Shown piece by piece: positions 10,807-20,341 of a stretch of DNA of 64,000 nt. Positions within the stretch are counted from its first letter, which is position 1. Each line of letters starts with the position of its first letter. The position numbers and the translations under genes were made by a program. This stretch comes from Ichthyophis bannanicus (Eukaryota; Chordata; Amphibia; Gymnophiona; Ichthyophiidae), in contig CM066036.1 in assembly GCA_033557465.1 (NCBI GenBank), forward strand, positions 584,681,574-584,745,573, written 5' to 3'. The notes beneath the pieces are model-generated. The model did not search any database, was not told the DNA's origin, and saw only the letters and a list, made by a program, of their open reading frames with translations.

Positions 10807-11124
10807 GAGGGAAATTTTCTTGTGGGCCCTGAGGCCTTAAGAAGAAAATACACCAAGTGAGGAAAAAATATCTATTTTTTTTTTTTTTTTGAAAGAAAGA
10901 AAAAAAAGATTGGCGGTACCGGTCCGGAGTCGGGGAAGGCAGACACGCGACCAAAGAAATAAAATAAAATAAAGAACTTCTTCAGCGGTGACAGGGCTCG
11001 ACCTGCTGGCTCCGCGGCAAAGAAGAACTGAGGAGAATTGGTTAGGAAGGGGCGGGAAGGCAGCACGCAAGCGCTGTGGGATGCTCCCAAAAGCTTTCCT
11101 TTTTGGGAAGCTGGTGAGCGTTCC

Positions 11125-11193
11125 CGCGCAGGCTCCGTCGGTACCGACGTACCCATATGTGAAGACTCATTCCTGCTTGTTCCTGGAGATGGC
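11125..11193. repeat. DB1 right terminal repeat
   Basis: This 69-bp stretch carries GTCGGTACCGAC (11137-11148) and ends GTTCCTGGAGAT. It is the inverted partner of the left repeat at 5518 for the core and ACCCATATGTGAAGACT, and its outer part is complementary to 5845-5889. Confidence 0.85.
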
Positions 11194-12150
11194 CTCTTAT
11201 AAACTGACATTGGGGGCAGTTGTACAGAAGGGCTCAGAGGTCGGAGAGTCCCCTGAAAGGCCTACAGATAGCTCTTGGGAGACTCCACCTCCTCAACTCG
11301 GAAAGCCCGAGTACGGGGGCAGTCCATCTGAGCAGATGAGCGTGGAGAGTCTAAGTCAACACAAAAGAACCCAAGGGGATGAGAAACCCCATCCCTGCAC
11401 TAATATGAAAGTCTATGTACTCTGGATGCAGGAACGGTTAAAGGGGGTTGTAGAAACAGCGAGACCGTATCTAGGGAAGACACAGAGGCCCCAGGCCAGT
11501 GCCTATCAGTAAGAGACAGGACAGCGGGCTTTTCAAACTGGGAACCGAGGCGGTGGGGGGGGGGGGGGGTAAGCTCTCTTCTACATAGCAAGGCTCTTCT
11601 GAGGTGACAGAGTCGGTGGGACTCACTGACTACATGATTTCACAGCCGGACGAAAGAAGGAGTCGCAGTCTACACGGAGTCCCGGCTAAAGAAATGGACT
11701 CCTGTCCTGGCTGCAACGATCAAAGGAGAAGAGTGTGGACCCGAAGTGCAGCTATCTTCAAACGCAGACCAGGTTCTGTTTAGGGAAGCCAACTCAAATA
11801 CCGAGTAATAGAATTGGACTTGCCAAGTATGGCAGAATAAAGATTGGTTCTCCTGTGTTCCGGGACATACTCATTTTACTTTCCATGGCATTAATAAGGG
11901 GCTGGGAGTGCTGGGCATTCCACTATCTAGGGTTGAGCTAAGGAGGGGGGTATGTGATGGAGTGTTTGGGGAAACTACACATCCCCCACAGCCAGATCTA
12001 ACACAAGTGAGGCATTGCACTGTAAACTCCTGTCCCTTTAAGAAGAAAGGCTGGCGAATGCCTGGGAAGGGTGTGGCCAAGATCCAGGCTTTAACCCAGG
12101 AAGCAAAGAAACCTGCAGAGAAGAGGCCGAGGTGTTCCAGAGTACGGAGA
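11194..12150 (+). other. Probable Ty3/gypsy remnant with possible 3' LTR start
   Basis: The stretch follows DB1 and so may continue the gypsy element broken at 5517. A plus-strand frame of about 50 residues near 11640-11806 (RTKEGVAVYTESRLKKW) has no assigned domain. At about 11939-11952 a purine run AAGGAGGGGGG precedes TATGTGATGGAGTGTTTGGG, which would suit a polypurine tract and LTR start. A G homopolymer lies near 11555-11568. No RT or integrase is visible. DA3 truncates the stretch at 12151. The assignment is tentative. Confidence 0.35.
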
Positions 12151-12520
12151 GCGTAGTTACTCACCTGTAACAGGTGTTCTCCAGGAGCAGCAGGAATCAG
12201 TCCTCACATATGGGTGACGTCGGCGCCGACGGAGCCCTCGCGGAGCAATTTTCCCCAGCTTTCAAAGAAAGCCTTTGGGAATTGCAGCGCGCATGCGCGG
12301 TCGCCTTCCAGCCCAAGGGTGCCATCTTAGCCAGTCAGATGACATAGCTAAAAAGACAGCATAAAAATTTGCAAAAAAACTAAAGCAGATGATTGCAACT
12401 CCAAGGGGAGGAGGGAGGGTTCTGAGGACTGATTCCTGCTGCTCCTGGAGAACACCTGTTACAGGTGAGTAACTACGCTTTCTCCAGGACCAAGAAGGAA
12501 GTCAGTCCTCACATATGGGA
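12151..12520. repeat. DA3 left terminal repeat plus internal complementary region
   Basis: The left repeat (12151 to about 12320) includes the core at 12219-12230. The internal complementary region (12423-12520) joins the reverse complement of the left end (through GTGAGTAACTACGC) to the reverse complement of the right end (TTTCTCCAGGACCAAG and CAGTCCTCACATATGGG). Confidence 0.85.
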
Positions 12521-12655
12521 CTCCCAAGCTTAAGGCTACCGGAGACCCTAAGCACAAAAATGAGCTCCCTCTAGCTCAGCAGCACAGAAGGAAGGAATCT
12601 TCGCTGAATTATTACCCACCGGTAGCCCACATCCGGGATGGAGAGTAGGAGTTGC

Positions 12656-13602
12656 TCAAACCTCAAAGAGATTACGGAGGACTGCCTGTCCGAAAGCACT
12701 GTCCCTGCGGGACTCCCTCTCGAGACAGTAATGGACCGCAAAAGTCTGGCTCGAAGACCAAGTAGCGGCCCGGCAGATGTCTGCCAGCGGAACAGAGCGG
12801 AGGTAAGCCACTGACGTAGCCTTTGCCCAAACGCAATGAGCCGTGACTCGACCTTCCAAGGAGAGTCCGGCTGCCCCATAAGCCCAAGTGATACAGTCCG
12901 CAACCCAGATGGACAGAGTACGCTTGGAGACCGGGAGCCCCAATTTATTGGGGTCAAAAGACACAAAAAGCTGAGCAGCTTTACGGTGCTCCCGCGTACG
13001 GTCAAGGTAGAAGTTCAATGCCCTTCTACAGTCCAGGGTATGGAGGACCGTTTCAGCTCGGCTGGAGTGTGGTCTGGGAAAGAAGGTCGGAAGTACCACC
13101 TCCTGATTGATGTGAAAAGGGGAGACCACTTTTGGAAGAAATTTGGGGTGAGTCCGTAGGACTACCCTATTTTTGTAGAACCGAGTGTAAGGGGGATCAG
13201 ACACGAGGGCCTGCAATTCACTTACGCGTCTAGCGGAAGTGAGGGCTATCAAGAACAATGTTTTCCAAGAAAGAAAACGGAGAGAACAGGTAGCCATAGG
13301 TTCAAAAGGCGGACAGGTGATCCGCTGTAAAACCACATTCAGATCCCAGTCAGGCGCTGGCGGGCGCAGAGGTGGTTTAAGCAGAAGGAGACCTCGGAGA
13401 AACCTCGCTACAAGAGGGTCGCTGGAAAGAGGTCTGCCGTCCACCGGCACATGATGTGCTGAAAGAGCACTGAGGTGAACTTTGACAGAGTTGGACTTAA
13501 GTCCCAGATTAGAGAGGTATAGCAAGTACTGCAGGATCACCGACACCGGGCAGGAGAAGGGATCCTGAGACTGTTGGGTACACCAAACGGAAAAGCGACG
13601 CC
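12656..13602 (-). pseudogene. DIRS tyrosine recombinase (DA3), catalytic Arg lost
   Basis: The open 296-residue frame (12656-13546) begins inside the core-binding domain (ILQYLLYLSNLGLKSNS). It runs through the first catalytic Arg (TSARRVSEL), a conserved PKVVSPFHINQEV stretch, and the C-terminal Tyr (FAVHYCLERES), ending QAVLRNLFEV. The HxxR box reads AHCVWA, so the second Arg is Trp. The N-terminal part is missing because the internal deletion at about 13603 fuses the RT start to the recombinase. The protein is likely inactive. Confidence 0.8.
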
Positions 13603-13901
13603 ATTAAGCCTTGACCTCTCAGGTGGTGGGGCACCGGTTCCACCGCCTGTTCCTGTAGAAGACCTGCTAACTCCTGAAGGAGTAAGTCCCTGTGCAGAGG
13701 GAGTCGTGGAGGTTCTCCCGGGAAATAGGAGGGAGGGACCTGGTGGAAGTGGAGAAGATAGCCTTCTCTTACGACTTGAAGCACCCAGGCATCTGAAGTG
13801 ATGCTGGACCACCTGTGGGCGAAGTGAACCAGCCGGCCTCCGGTGCTGGGAGGAGCCAGCGGAGGGGGAGAGGCTATGCTGAAGGAGTCAAAAGCCCCCA
13901 C
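13603..13901 (-). pseudogene. RT N-terminal remnant at deletion junction (DA3)
   Basis: The frame 13509-13901 reads GGRLVHFAHRWSSITSDAW, then LHRDLLLQELAGLL, then EPVPHHLRG, matching the start of the DA4 RT protein. At about 13603 it jumps straight into recombinase sequence, so about 1.7 kb coding for RT motifs, RNase H and methyltransferase has been lost. Confidence 0.75.
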
Positions 13902-14195
13902 CCTGCTGAGCAGGGGCTGGTGGTGCAGGCTTGGGGGCTTGCTGCCTACGGGACCCGTTACCCCGTCCCTTGGCCTGCTGGCCCTGTTGGGGAGCTGCGG
14001 GTTCCTGATATTGGGGGTAGTGTTTATAGGCAGCTGCCTTTCTCTGGTAAAAGGACTTCTTGGGGGGCGGAGCCTGATGTCCAGCGGGTAAGACGCTTCG
14101 CGTTGAAGCTCCCGAGAGGCCTACTTAGAATCCTGACTTAATACCTATACAAACTTACTATTTCGCTCCGAGCTGACCGGGGTACCTCGGGGGGG

Positions 14196-15044
14196 ATGGC
14201 GGCCCATAAACCAGCGCGCCTGGACTTCGGGTCTCCTTCTTCTTCTCATGGAAAACGCTCCAAAACAGAGGTGTCCTCCCCACAGAAGATGGTTCCATTT
14301 CGTGTAAACCCCGAAATGCACCTGGAGATTTTAGAGGAAATACGCGGCGTGAAGGAATTGGTGCAGTCCAATGGAGAAGCGCTTCGAGCCATGCGAGAGG
14401 ACTTTGGAGTGCTCCAGGACCGACTTGAAAGTCTCTCATTACGGCAGGACAACATGGCGGGGGTCCTCGACGCGCACGCGGTGCGCTTGGGCAAACTGGA
14501 CGAGGCTGAGCGCCAGATACAGAATCTTCAAAAGGAGTTAGAAGATAGCAATAATCGAGCCCGTCGCAACAATGTGAGGCTCCTCGGAATACCGGAGGGG
14601 GTGGAAGCAGGAGATATAAGAGAATTCCTGCTCAAAACTCTTCCCTCCTTGCTGAAGATCACTTTTCATAGAGAACTGGAAATCGATCGTGCACACCGTG
14701 TTCCTACCCACATGGCGCCCAACCGAACGACCCCCCGACCTATTATCTTTCGCTTGCTACGATATCAACAAGTGGAACAAATTTTAAATGCTGCCCGGGC
14801 GAATCATCATTTGGAATTTGAAGGTCGCAAAGTCTCCTTCTTCCCTGATTTGGCAAAGCCTACCGTTGACCGTCGGAAGAAACTCCTAGCTTTTCGCCCT
14901 CGACTTCAACAGCTACAGGCTCGCTTTGGCCTGTTGTATCCAGTGAAGCTCCGAGTGACTCTCCACAACCTAACCAGGACATTCGAAGATCCTGATCTAC
15001 TATCAACATTTTTAGAATCCAAAGAAGCAGAGCAGATGCGCTAA
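14196..15044 (+). CDS. L1 ORF1 protein
   Basis: This 282-residue protein is the RNA-binding chaperone that coats L1 RNA. A coiled-coil region is visible at about residues 45-125 (LEILEEIRGVKELVQSNGEA and the later AERQIQNLQKELEDSNNRA). An RRM-like domain follows, starting at RRNNVRLLGIPEG and holding IDRAHRVP; then comes a C-terminal domain with RPIIFRLLRYQQVEQIL and YPVKLRVT. The frame is open from start to stop. It stands about 140 bp from the L1 5' end and 425 bp before ORF2. Length and order are normal for L1 ORF1. Confidence 0.88.
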   Translation: MAAHKPARLDFGSPSSSHGKRSKTEVSSPQKMVPFRVNPEMHLEILEEIRGVKELVQSNGEALRAMREDFGVLQDRLESLSLRQDNMAGVLDAHAVRLGKLDEAERQIQNLQKELEDSNNRARRNNVRLLGIPEGVEAGDIREFLLKTLPSLLKITFHRELEIDRAHRVPTHMAPNRTTPRPIIFRLLRYQQVEQILNAARANHHLEFEGRKVSFFPDLAKPTVDRRKKLLAFRPRLQQLQARFGLLYPVKLRVTLHNLTRTFEDPDLLSTFLESKEAEQMR

Positions 15045-15469
15045 TCCAAAAACTTGGACTTTTATCTGCCGGCTCTGTCCGCCATTTTGAAGGGCCCGAT
15101 GCGGCGGTCATAGCCAAGCACAGAGACTACCTGGACTTTCTTTCTTTCTCTATATGACTTTTGTTTTCTGGTCTCCTATCCCTCCATGATGTGTGCCTCG
15201 GTCGGATTCGGAGCACGCACAGTCCTACAGGTTATGTATTTTTTCAATTTCGGCCTTCTCTGGGGTTTCTCCCCGCAGACACATGATCGCCAGTAATTTC
15301 TGGGGTTCTGCTTCTCCTCTACCGCACTGCGGTGTTCTTTGTTAATGTGGGGCGCTTCATTGTATTATATTAGCTTATTTTTATGTCATGTGTACAGCCA
15401 GATACAGTCAATATGAGGGACATTGTGAAATTATGTGCGCTATTATGCTCAGACTTTTAACTTTTCTGA

Positions 15470-16896
15470 ATGGCCTTATGCAAAATCTTATCACTCAACG
15501 TTAAAGGCATTAATAGCCCACTCAAAAGAAAGAAAATCCTTAGTTATCTTAGCCATGAGCATGCTGATTTAGTGTTTCTTCAGGAAACGCATCTAAACTC
15601 TGCTGAAACACTGAAACTCAATGCTAAGCCTTACATGGTGGCTGCCTATTCTCCCGCCGTTTCCAAACGATACAGGGTAACCATTCTGGTTCCGACGTCT
15701 TCGCAAGCTACTGTAATTGATACTAGCGCTGACAAGGAGGGTAGATGGGCCCGTGTACACCCTGAGGTTGGAGATAGTGAATTCACGTGTATTTGCATTT
15801 AAGCCCCGAATGTGGACAATCCTGCTTACTATGCAAGTATTGCGCAGTTGGCATAGGCCTCTGCCAATGCTCCATTAATACTTGGTGGTGATTTTAATCA
15901 AGTGTTCCATTAATCTATTCTTCTCAAACAAGGCGCTCGTTGGCTGGAAGATCCAGTACCGAGTAGACCTGGGTGGCTAGATATAGAAGAGGACCTTTGT
16001 AAACCGATTCCTTTTACTTTTCTCCCTGGTATGACTCTCCCAGCAGACTCCCACTATCCACCAATGCTTTTAGACACTTTAGGTGCCATTAATACTCTTA
16101 TGCAATCTTTAGACTCCCGAATCTGTCCGTTCGACAGGCTCCCGCTTTGGTACAATACTCGATTTCGAATACAAATCAGTCGATGGCGTGGAGCCCCTGG
16201 TACACTAGGGGCATTTGGATTCCTAGCCAGTTGTTCCATGATGGTCGCTGGAAAACTTTTACTGAATTGCAAATTGAATTTGGCCTCCCAGCGAAACACT
16301 ACTTTCAGTCGGTGCAACTTCAACATTGCCTTCGGAGTGCTAGGGTACTCCCGCCATCGGCATCCCCTACACAAGGTTGATCGGAGACTTTCCGATCTAT
16401 CGGTAATTCACCGGGTGTAGCATCCCATTTTTACAAAACCTTATGTAATGCTATAACTAGAGATACCCCAATTGCGCAGAAAGCATGGGAGAGAGAATTG
16501 CATGTGACTTTGACCTCGGAGCAATGGAGCCTTGTCTGGAGTAGAGTGATACGGGTTTCCCGATCCGCCTCACTCACTCAGACACTCTTCTTTCTAGCCC
16601 ACCGGTGTTTTTACACTCCTGACAGCTTAGCCAAATGGAACACTACTCAGGGCAATAGTTGTTGGACATGCCATGTGGCCATTGGTTCACTACCTCATGT
16701 TATGTATGAATATCCCGTACTACAGTACCACTGGCGTCGGGTCTGGGGTCGTATCCGGTCTATTTTGCACTTTCAAGAGCCCTTTTCTTGGAGGATAGTG
16801 GGACCTCGCCCAGCTGCGGGGATCCCCTCTCTTCCAAAAACGGCTTGCCTCCTTTTGGACTTTATGCTTGGCATTGCTATTTCCCTAATTAAGTAA
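15470..16896 (+). pseudogene. L1 ORF2, RT deleted
   Basis: ORF2 normally joins an APE-type endonuclease, a reverse transcriptase and a Cys-rich C-terminus. Visible here are the endonuclease start (LSLNVKGINSPLKRKKIL, FLQETHL), then stops, then LILGGDFNQV at about 15870-15900. At about 15920 the sequence jumps to the C-terminal part (WLDIEEDLCKPIPFTFLPG). It continues through SQLFHDGRWKTFTELQIEFG and the CWTC...H...Y-E-Y zinc-knuckle-like region near 16660-16720, to a stop near 16896. The whole RT domain is missing. Confidence 0.8.
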
Positions 16897-17330
16897 TACT
16901 GGAAAAATAGCTCCCATCTGAGCCCCAATGAGTGGTGGAATCATGTCTGTCTCTACAGTAAATATGAACAAATACCTCGTATGTTTGCTTCCCTCGTCCA
17001 GACTCCTCATCATTGGTCTAAATGGAAGATGCTCAACGACTATGTACATTCTGCTAAATGCTCTCATCTGACTGTCTAAATTTGTATATCTCTCTGTCCC
17101 ATGATCATGCTGTATCCTAGATCCTCTTTTGATCGTTTTGATGTATAATCACTGTTAGTTGGAAGCGCTCACATGCTGATATAATCGGCTAGAGGAGAAG
17201 CATGGGGGTGGGGGGTAATTGGGTTTACTTTTCCTTATTGTATACTTGTTTTGTCTCCTTTGGTGTGTTGTTTCTTTTGTTTGTTGCAAAATGAAAATAA
17301 AAGTTTAAAAAAAAAAAAAAAGGACTTCTT

Positions 17331-19064
17331 TCCCGAGCCCTTCTTTTTCTGGGAAGGGGCGGAGGTCTTCCTAGAAAGCCTAGTCCTGGTGAGAGTCTCA
17401 GTCTCAAGTTGTGCAGCCTTCTCGTCCATAGGTTTGCCAAAGAGGTTTTCACCTCGGCAGGGGACATCAACCAACTTGTCCTGCACCCAGGGCTCAAGCT
17501 CAGACGACTGAAGCCAAGCCTGTCGGCGGGCACCGATGCCGGCTGCGGCCACTCGAGCTGATGCTTCAAAGCCATCATAGGCTGCTCGGGATATGAATTT
17601 TGAGCATTCCCGAATGCCAGTGGACAAGGCTAGGAACCTCCGCAAAGGTTCCTCGGACAACCCAGCGGAGAATCCGGCTAGCTCTTTAGCCAGGTCTCGG
17701 AGATACATGCCCATGTATAGCTGGTAGGTCTGGACACGACACGCAAGCATAGAGCCCTGGAAACACTTCTTACCAAGGCCATCCAGGTTACGGGCCTCCC
17801 TGCCAGGAGGCACCGAGGAGTGCATCTTCTGGCTCTTAAGACGATGCATGGCCGATTCCACTACCATGGAATGGTGTGGTAGCTGTGCTTTTTGGAAGCC
17901 AGGGCTCTTGCGGACTCGATAGATAGAATCGACCCGCTTGCTCAGGACCGGCGAGGAGGCCGGACTCTCCCACATGCGGAAGAGTAGTCGTTCCAGCATG
18001 GGAGGAACCGGTACAGTAAAGTGTTCCCTGGCGGGAGAGTCATACTGGAGGGCGTCGAGCTCTTCACCTCGAGGCTCCTCCTCGGGATCCGCAGGGAAGG
18101 CCAAAGCCTTGGCCATATCCCTGACGAAGTCCGAGAACCGGGCATCCTCCGGGGGGGACTGCTTCCGAGGTTCGGACTCAGGTGAGTCCGAGGGGATACA
18201 CCGAGTCCGAAAAGAATCAGGTGACTCTTCCTCTTCAGACTCCCAGACCGACTCCGACGAGGAATCGGTGGGGTCGGCCCGGGCAGGCCGCGGCGTCGGC
18301 CGCCCCGACGCCGAGGGAGTCGGCGTCGGCGACCTCGGTCCCGAACGGGAGGCCGAGGGTGACCTCGACCGAGGATCGACTCGAGTTCGCATGGACTCGA
18401 GGATCGGCTCGGTCTCCGGGGTCGACTTAGACGTCGACGTCCCTGCGGTCGGGGCAGCGGCGCCAGCGAGGCTAGCGAGCAGTGCCCGCTGCTGGTCCAT
18501 GAAGGCAGACAGTCTGCTCTCCAAGGCCGTCAACCTGAGTCCGACCTCAGGTGACCCAGCAGCCCCCGACTCGGGCCCCGACGGCGGCAGTCTCGGAGGC
18601 GAGTCCAGAAGGACCACAGGACTTACCCGAGCAGGCAGCTCCGACTCCATGCGAGGTCGCTTCGAGAGGTGCTCCTTCTCCAAGGACCCGGGACGGCTAT
18701 CGGGGCTATGCGACCTGGCCCTCGCGGAGCCAGGAGCGTCCACCGACGCCGCCCTCGCGGGTTTCACCTTCCGTCGATGGTCCCCGGAGGGAGAACCCCT
18801 GTCGGAGGAACTCCGGCGACGGTCCGAGCTGGAACCTCTGGACGCCGAGGCCTCCGACGAGGTCCGGGTACGGCTGGGGTCAGCGAAGATCCTATCCCGC
18901 TGATGCCGCCGACTTCTCAACGCTTTGGAGGACATTTTGCCACAGGCCCCACAGATCATTTCTTCATGATCCGGGCCCAGGCAGCGGAGGCAATTATCGT
19001 GTGTGTCAGTTAGTGACATATTTCGGTCACACTGACCACACCGCTTGAAACCACTGGCAGCCAT
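17331..19064 (-). pseudogene. DIRS gag (DA3), intact until L1 insertion
   Basis: The start at 19064 gives MAASGFKRCGQCDRN. The Cys/His module (CGQC, THDNCLRCLG, CGAC) is complete. A long Arg/Ser/Pro-rich low-complexity region with LTALESRLSAFMDQQRALL follows, then the conserved block RFSDFVRDMAKALAFP. The C-terminal domain has FQKAQLPHHSMVVESAMHRL, LYMGMYLRDLAKEL and CRGENLFGKPMDEKAAQLET. The frame is open for about 577 residues, then runs into the L1 poly(A) (KSFFFFFK). Beyond the L1 the gag tail resumes at 14048. It is the best-preserved family A gag. Confidence 0.85.
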
Positions 19065-19399
19065 CGGGGGAAAAAGGGCCCCTGCGAGGTCAAAGGACCG
19101 GGCTGCCAGTGAAAAAACCGAAAACGAAACTGACTAAATCAGAAAAACCGAAAAGAAGAAGAGGACTCGTGACCGGCGTCGCGAGTCCGGGCGGGAAAAA
19201 GACCGGCGTCGAACCGAAGGAAAAAAGAGAAAATTATGAGTAAAATCAACTTTTTCGCGGGGACACGACGGGTACGTCTGTAGGGCTCCGCGGAAAAAAG
19301 AAGACTAAGATGGCACCCTTGGGTGGGAAGGCGACCGCGCATGCGCGCTGCAATTCCCAAAGGCTTTCTTTGAAAGCTGGGGAAAATTGCTCCGCGAGG

Positions 19400-19461
19400 G
19401 CTCCGTCGGCGCCGACGTTACCCATATGTGAGGACTGACTTCCTGCTTGGTCCTGGAGAAT
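19400..19461. repeat. DA3 right terminal repeat
   Basis: It carries GTCGGCGCCGAC at 19405-19416, then ACCCATATGTGAGGACTGAC and CCTGCTTGGTCCTGGAGAA. Confidence 0.85.
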
Positions 19462-19631
19462 AACCACCTACCCCTAAGGAGATCCTACGTGAAGGTAGGA
19501 GCCAGTCTGTTTCCATGTTGGTGAGTAGGCTTGTGCTGCTACTGCTGTGAAGTCCAGAGTGAAGGAACTTTGGGGGAGGGAAGAACTGCAACCACAGCTG
19601 TAAACTCGCTGTAATTAAAACATTTTCCTTT
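19462..19631. other. Spacer between DA3 and the retroviral LTR
   Basis: This 170-bp stretch has no recognised gene. It contains ACTCGCTGTAATTAAA, shared with 1199-1284, so both DIRS copies may have landed in, or next to, copies of the same older repeat. Confidence 0.3.
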
Positions 19632-20275
19632 TGTAGCAGCAGAGCGCAGACAAACCAATGATACCAGGAGTCTGTTCAGAAGGTCCAAATCATTTATTTG
19701 TGCACAAGTCTCAAGCAGAATCTAATTCAAAATGGCTGAGCAATGGTTTCTAGCAAAACAACAACTTTTATAGACTTCTTCTCCATTCTAGACATAGGAA
19801 AACATTTCATTGGTCCCGGTACCCTCCCGTACACCTTCTATTGGTTCCGGTACCGATATGGCTATCCAATGATGTCCTTTGACTGGGCTTAGCACCTGCT
19901 TACCCCCCTTCTAGTCCCAATTACAATGGTCAGTTCACCAACTTAGATACTTTTCCTCTTCCAAGGCCATTTAACTAGTTAGCACATGTGGGAAAGCAGG
20001 GCACTGTAACCTTTCTTTCAGCAGATTTAATTAATTCCATAGCAGCTGTACTCTCTTATCAGTAGCAATTAAACTTATTTTTCTATATTTTTCTGAGTTT
20101 CGATTCTGCTCAGCTAAGCTGATTATGCTTTACTAAGTTTCAGTTCTACAATAGCAGCATATTAGGGGATGTGCAATTCCTATGGGCCTCTCCACAGGCT
20201 TCATTTACAGGTCAAGCTAGTTAAGCCTGTCTGCTTATTTCAGACACCATGGATCATAGGCCTTCGCCTACCACA
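19632..20275 (-). repeat. Retroviral LTR with TATA box and polyadenylation signal
   Basis: The 644-bp LTR starts TGTGGTAG and ends CTGCTACA on the minus strand (TG...CA with an 8-bp imperfect inverted terminal repeat). On the minus strand it carries a TATA-like CTATAAAAG at 19765-19773 and AATAAA at 19693-19698, about 70 bp apart, a sensible U3-R layout. CCAAT-type words (ATTGG on the plus strand) occur upstream of the TATA box. Transcription would run leftward, away from the BOLL exon. Confidence 0.8.
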
Positions 20276-20286
20276 TTCCCCCCTTT
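20276..20286 (-). promoter_or_regulatory. Polypurine tract of the retrovirus
   Basis: On the minus strand AAAGGGGGGAA lies directly before the LTR start, the expected primer site for plus-strand DNA synthesis. It supports the LTR boundary at 20275. Confidence 0.8.
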
Positions 20287-20341
20287 GATTAATCTCACCC
20301 TATTACTTAATAAGGTGTGAGAGTTAAATCACTTAATTGGA

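Larger units (their letters stand above)
5518..11193 (-). mobile_element. DIRS retrotransposon DB1 (family B), near full length
   Basis: This is the most complete family B copy, at 5.68 kb. The left terminal repeat starts at 5518 (GCACAGTTACTTAC) and carries GTCGGTACCGAC at 5584-5595; the right terminal repeat ends at about 11193 with the same core at 11137-11148. Between them, on the minus strand, lie gag, an RT-RNase H-methyltransferase frame, a tyrosine recombinase and an internal complementary region. No target duplication is seen, as expected for DIRS integration by a tyrosine recombinase. A few stops and frameshifts disable gag and pol. Confidence 0.9.
14062..17317 (+). mobile_element. 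L1-like LINE, both ends present, ORF2 internally deleted
   Basis: The 3.26-kb plus-strand insertion lies in the gag of DA3. It is bounded by the 13-bp target duplication AAAAGGACTTCTT at 14049-14061 and 17318-17330, and ends in AATAAAAGTTT plus poly(A). It begins with a G-rich start (GGGGGGCGGAGCC), typical of L1 5' ends, and has a complete ORF1 but an ORF2 missing the reverse transcriptase. It is antisense to the host DIRS copy. Confidence 0.88.
12151..19461 (-). mobile_element. DIRS retrotransposon DA3 (family A), internally deleted and split by L1
   Basis: Both ends are present: the left starts GCGTAGTTACTCACC at 12151 with GTCGGCGCCGAC at 12219-12230; the right ends CCTGGAGAA at 19461 with the core at 19405-19416. 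Gag and recombinase are well preserved, but most of RT, all RNase H and the methyltransferase are deleted at about 13603. A plus-strand L1 sits in the gag 3' part. Without these events the copy would be about the length of DA4. Confidence 0.9.

Noticed and set aside
11555..11570. G homopolymer as a regulatory or G-quadruplex element
   Set aside because: A single mononucleotide run with no conserved context; it could be a sequencing or slippage product.
17938..18903. 321-codon plus-strand open frame
   Set aside because: It is the antisense of the DA3 gag low-complexity region; high GC and repeated Ser/Arg/Pro codons keep it open. No domain is seen and other copies do not preserve it.
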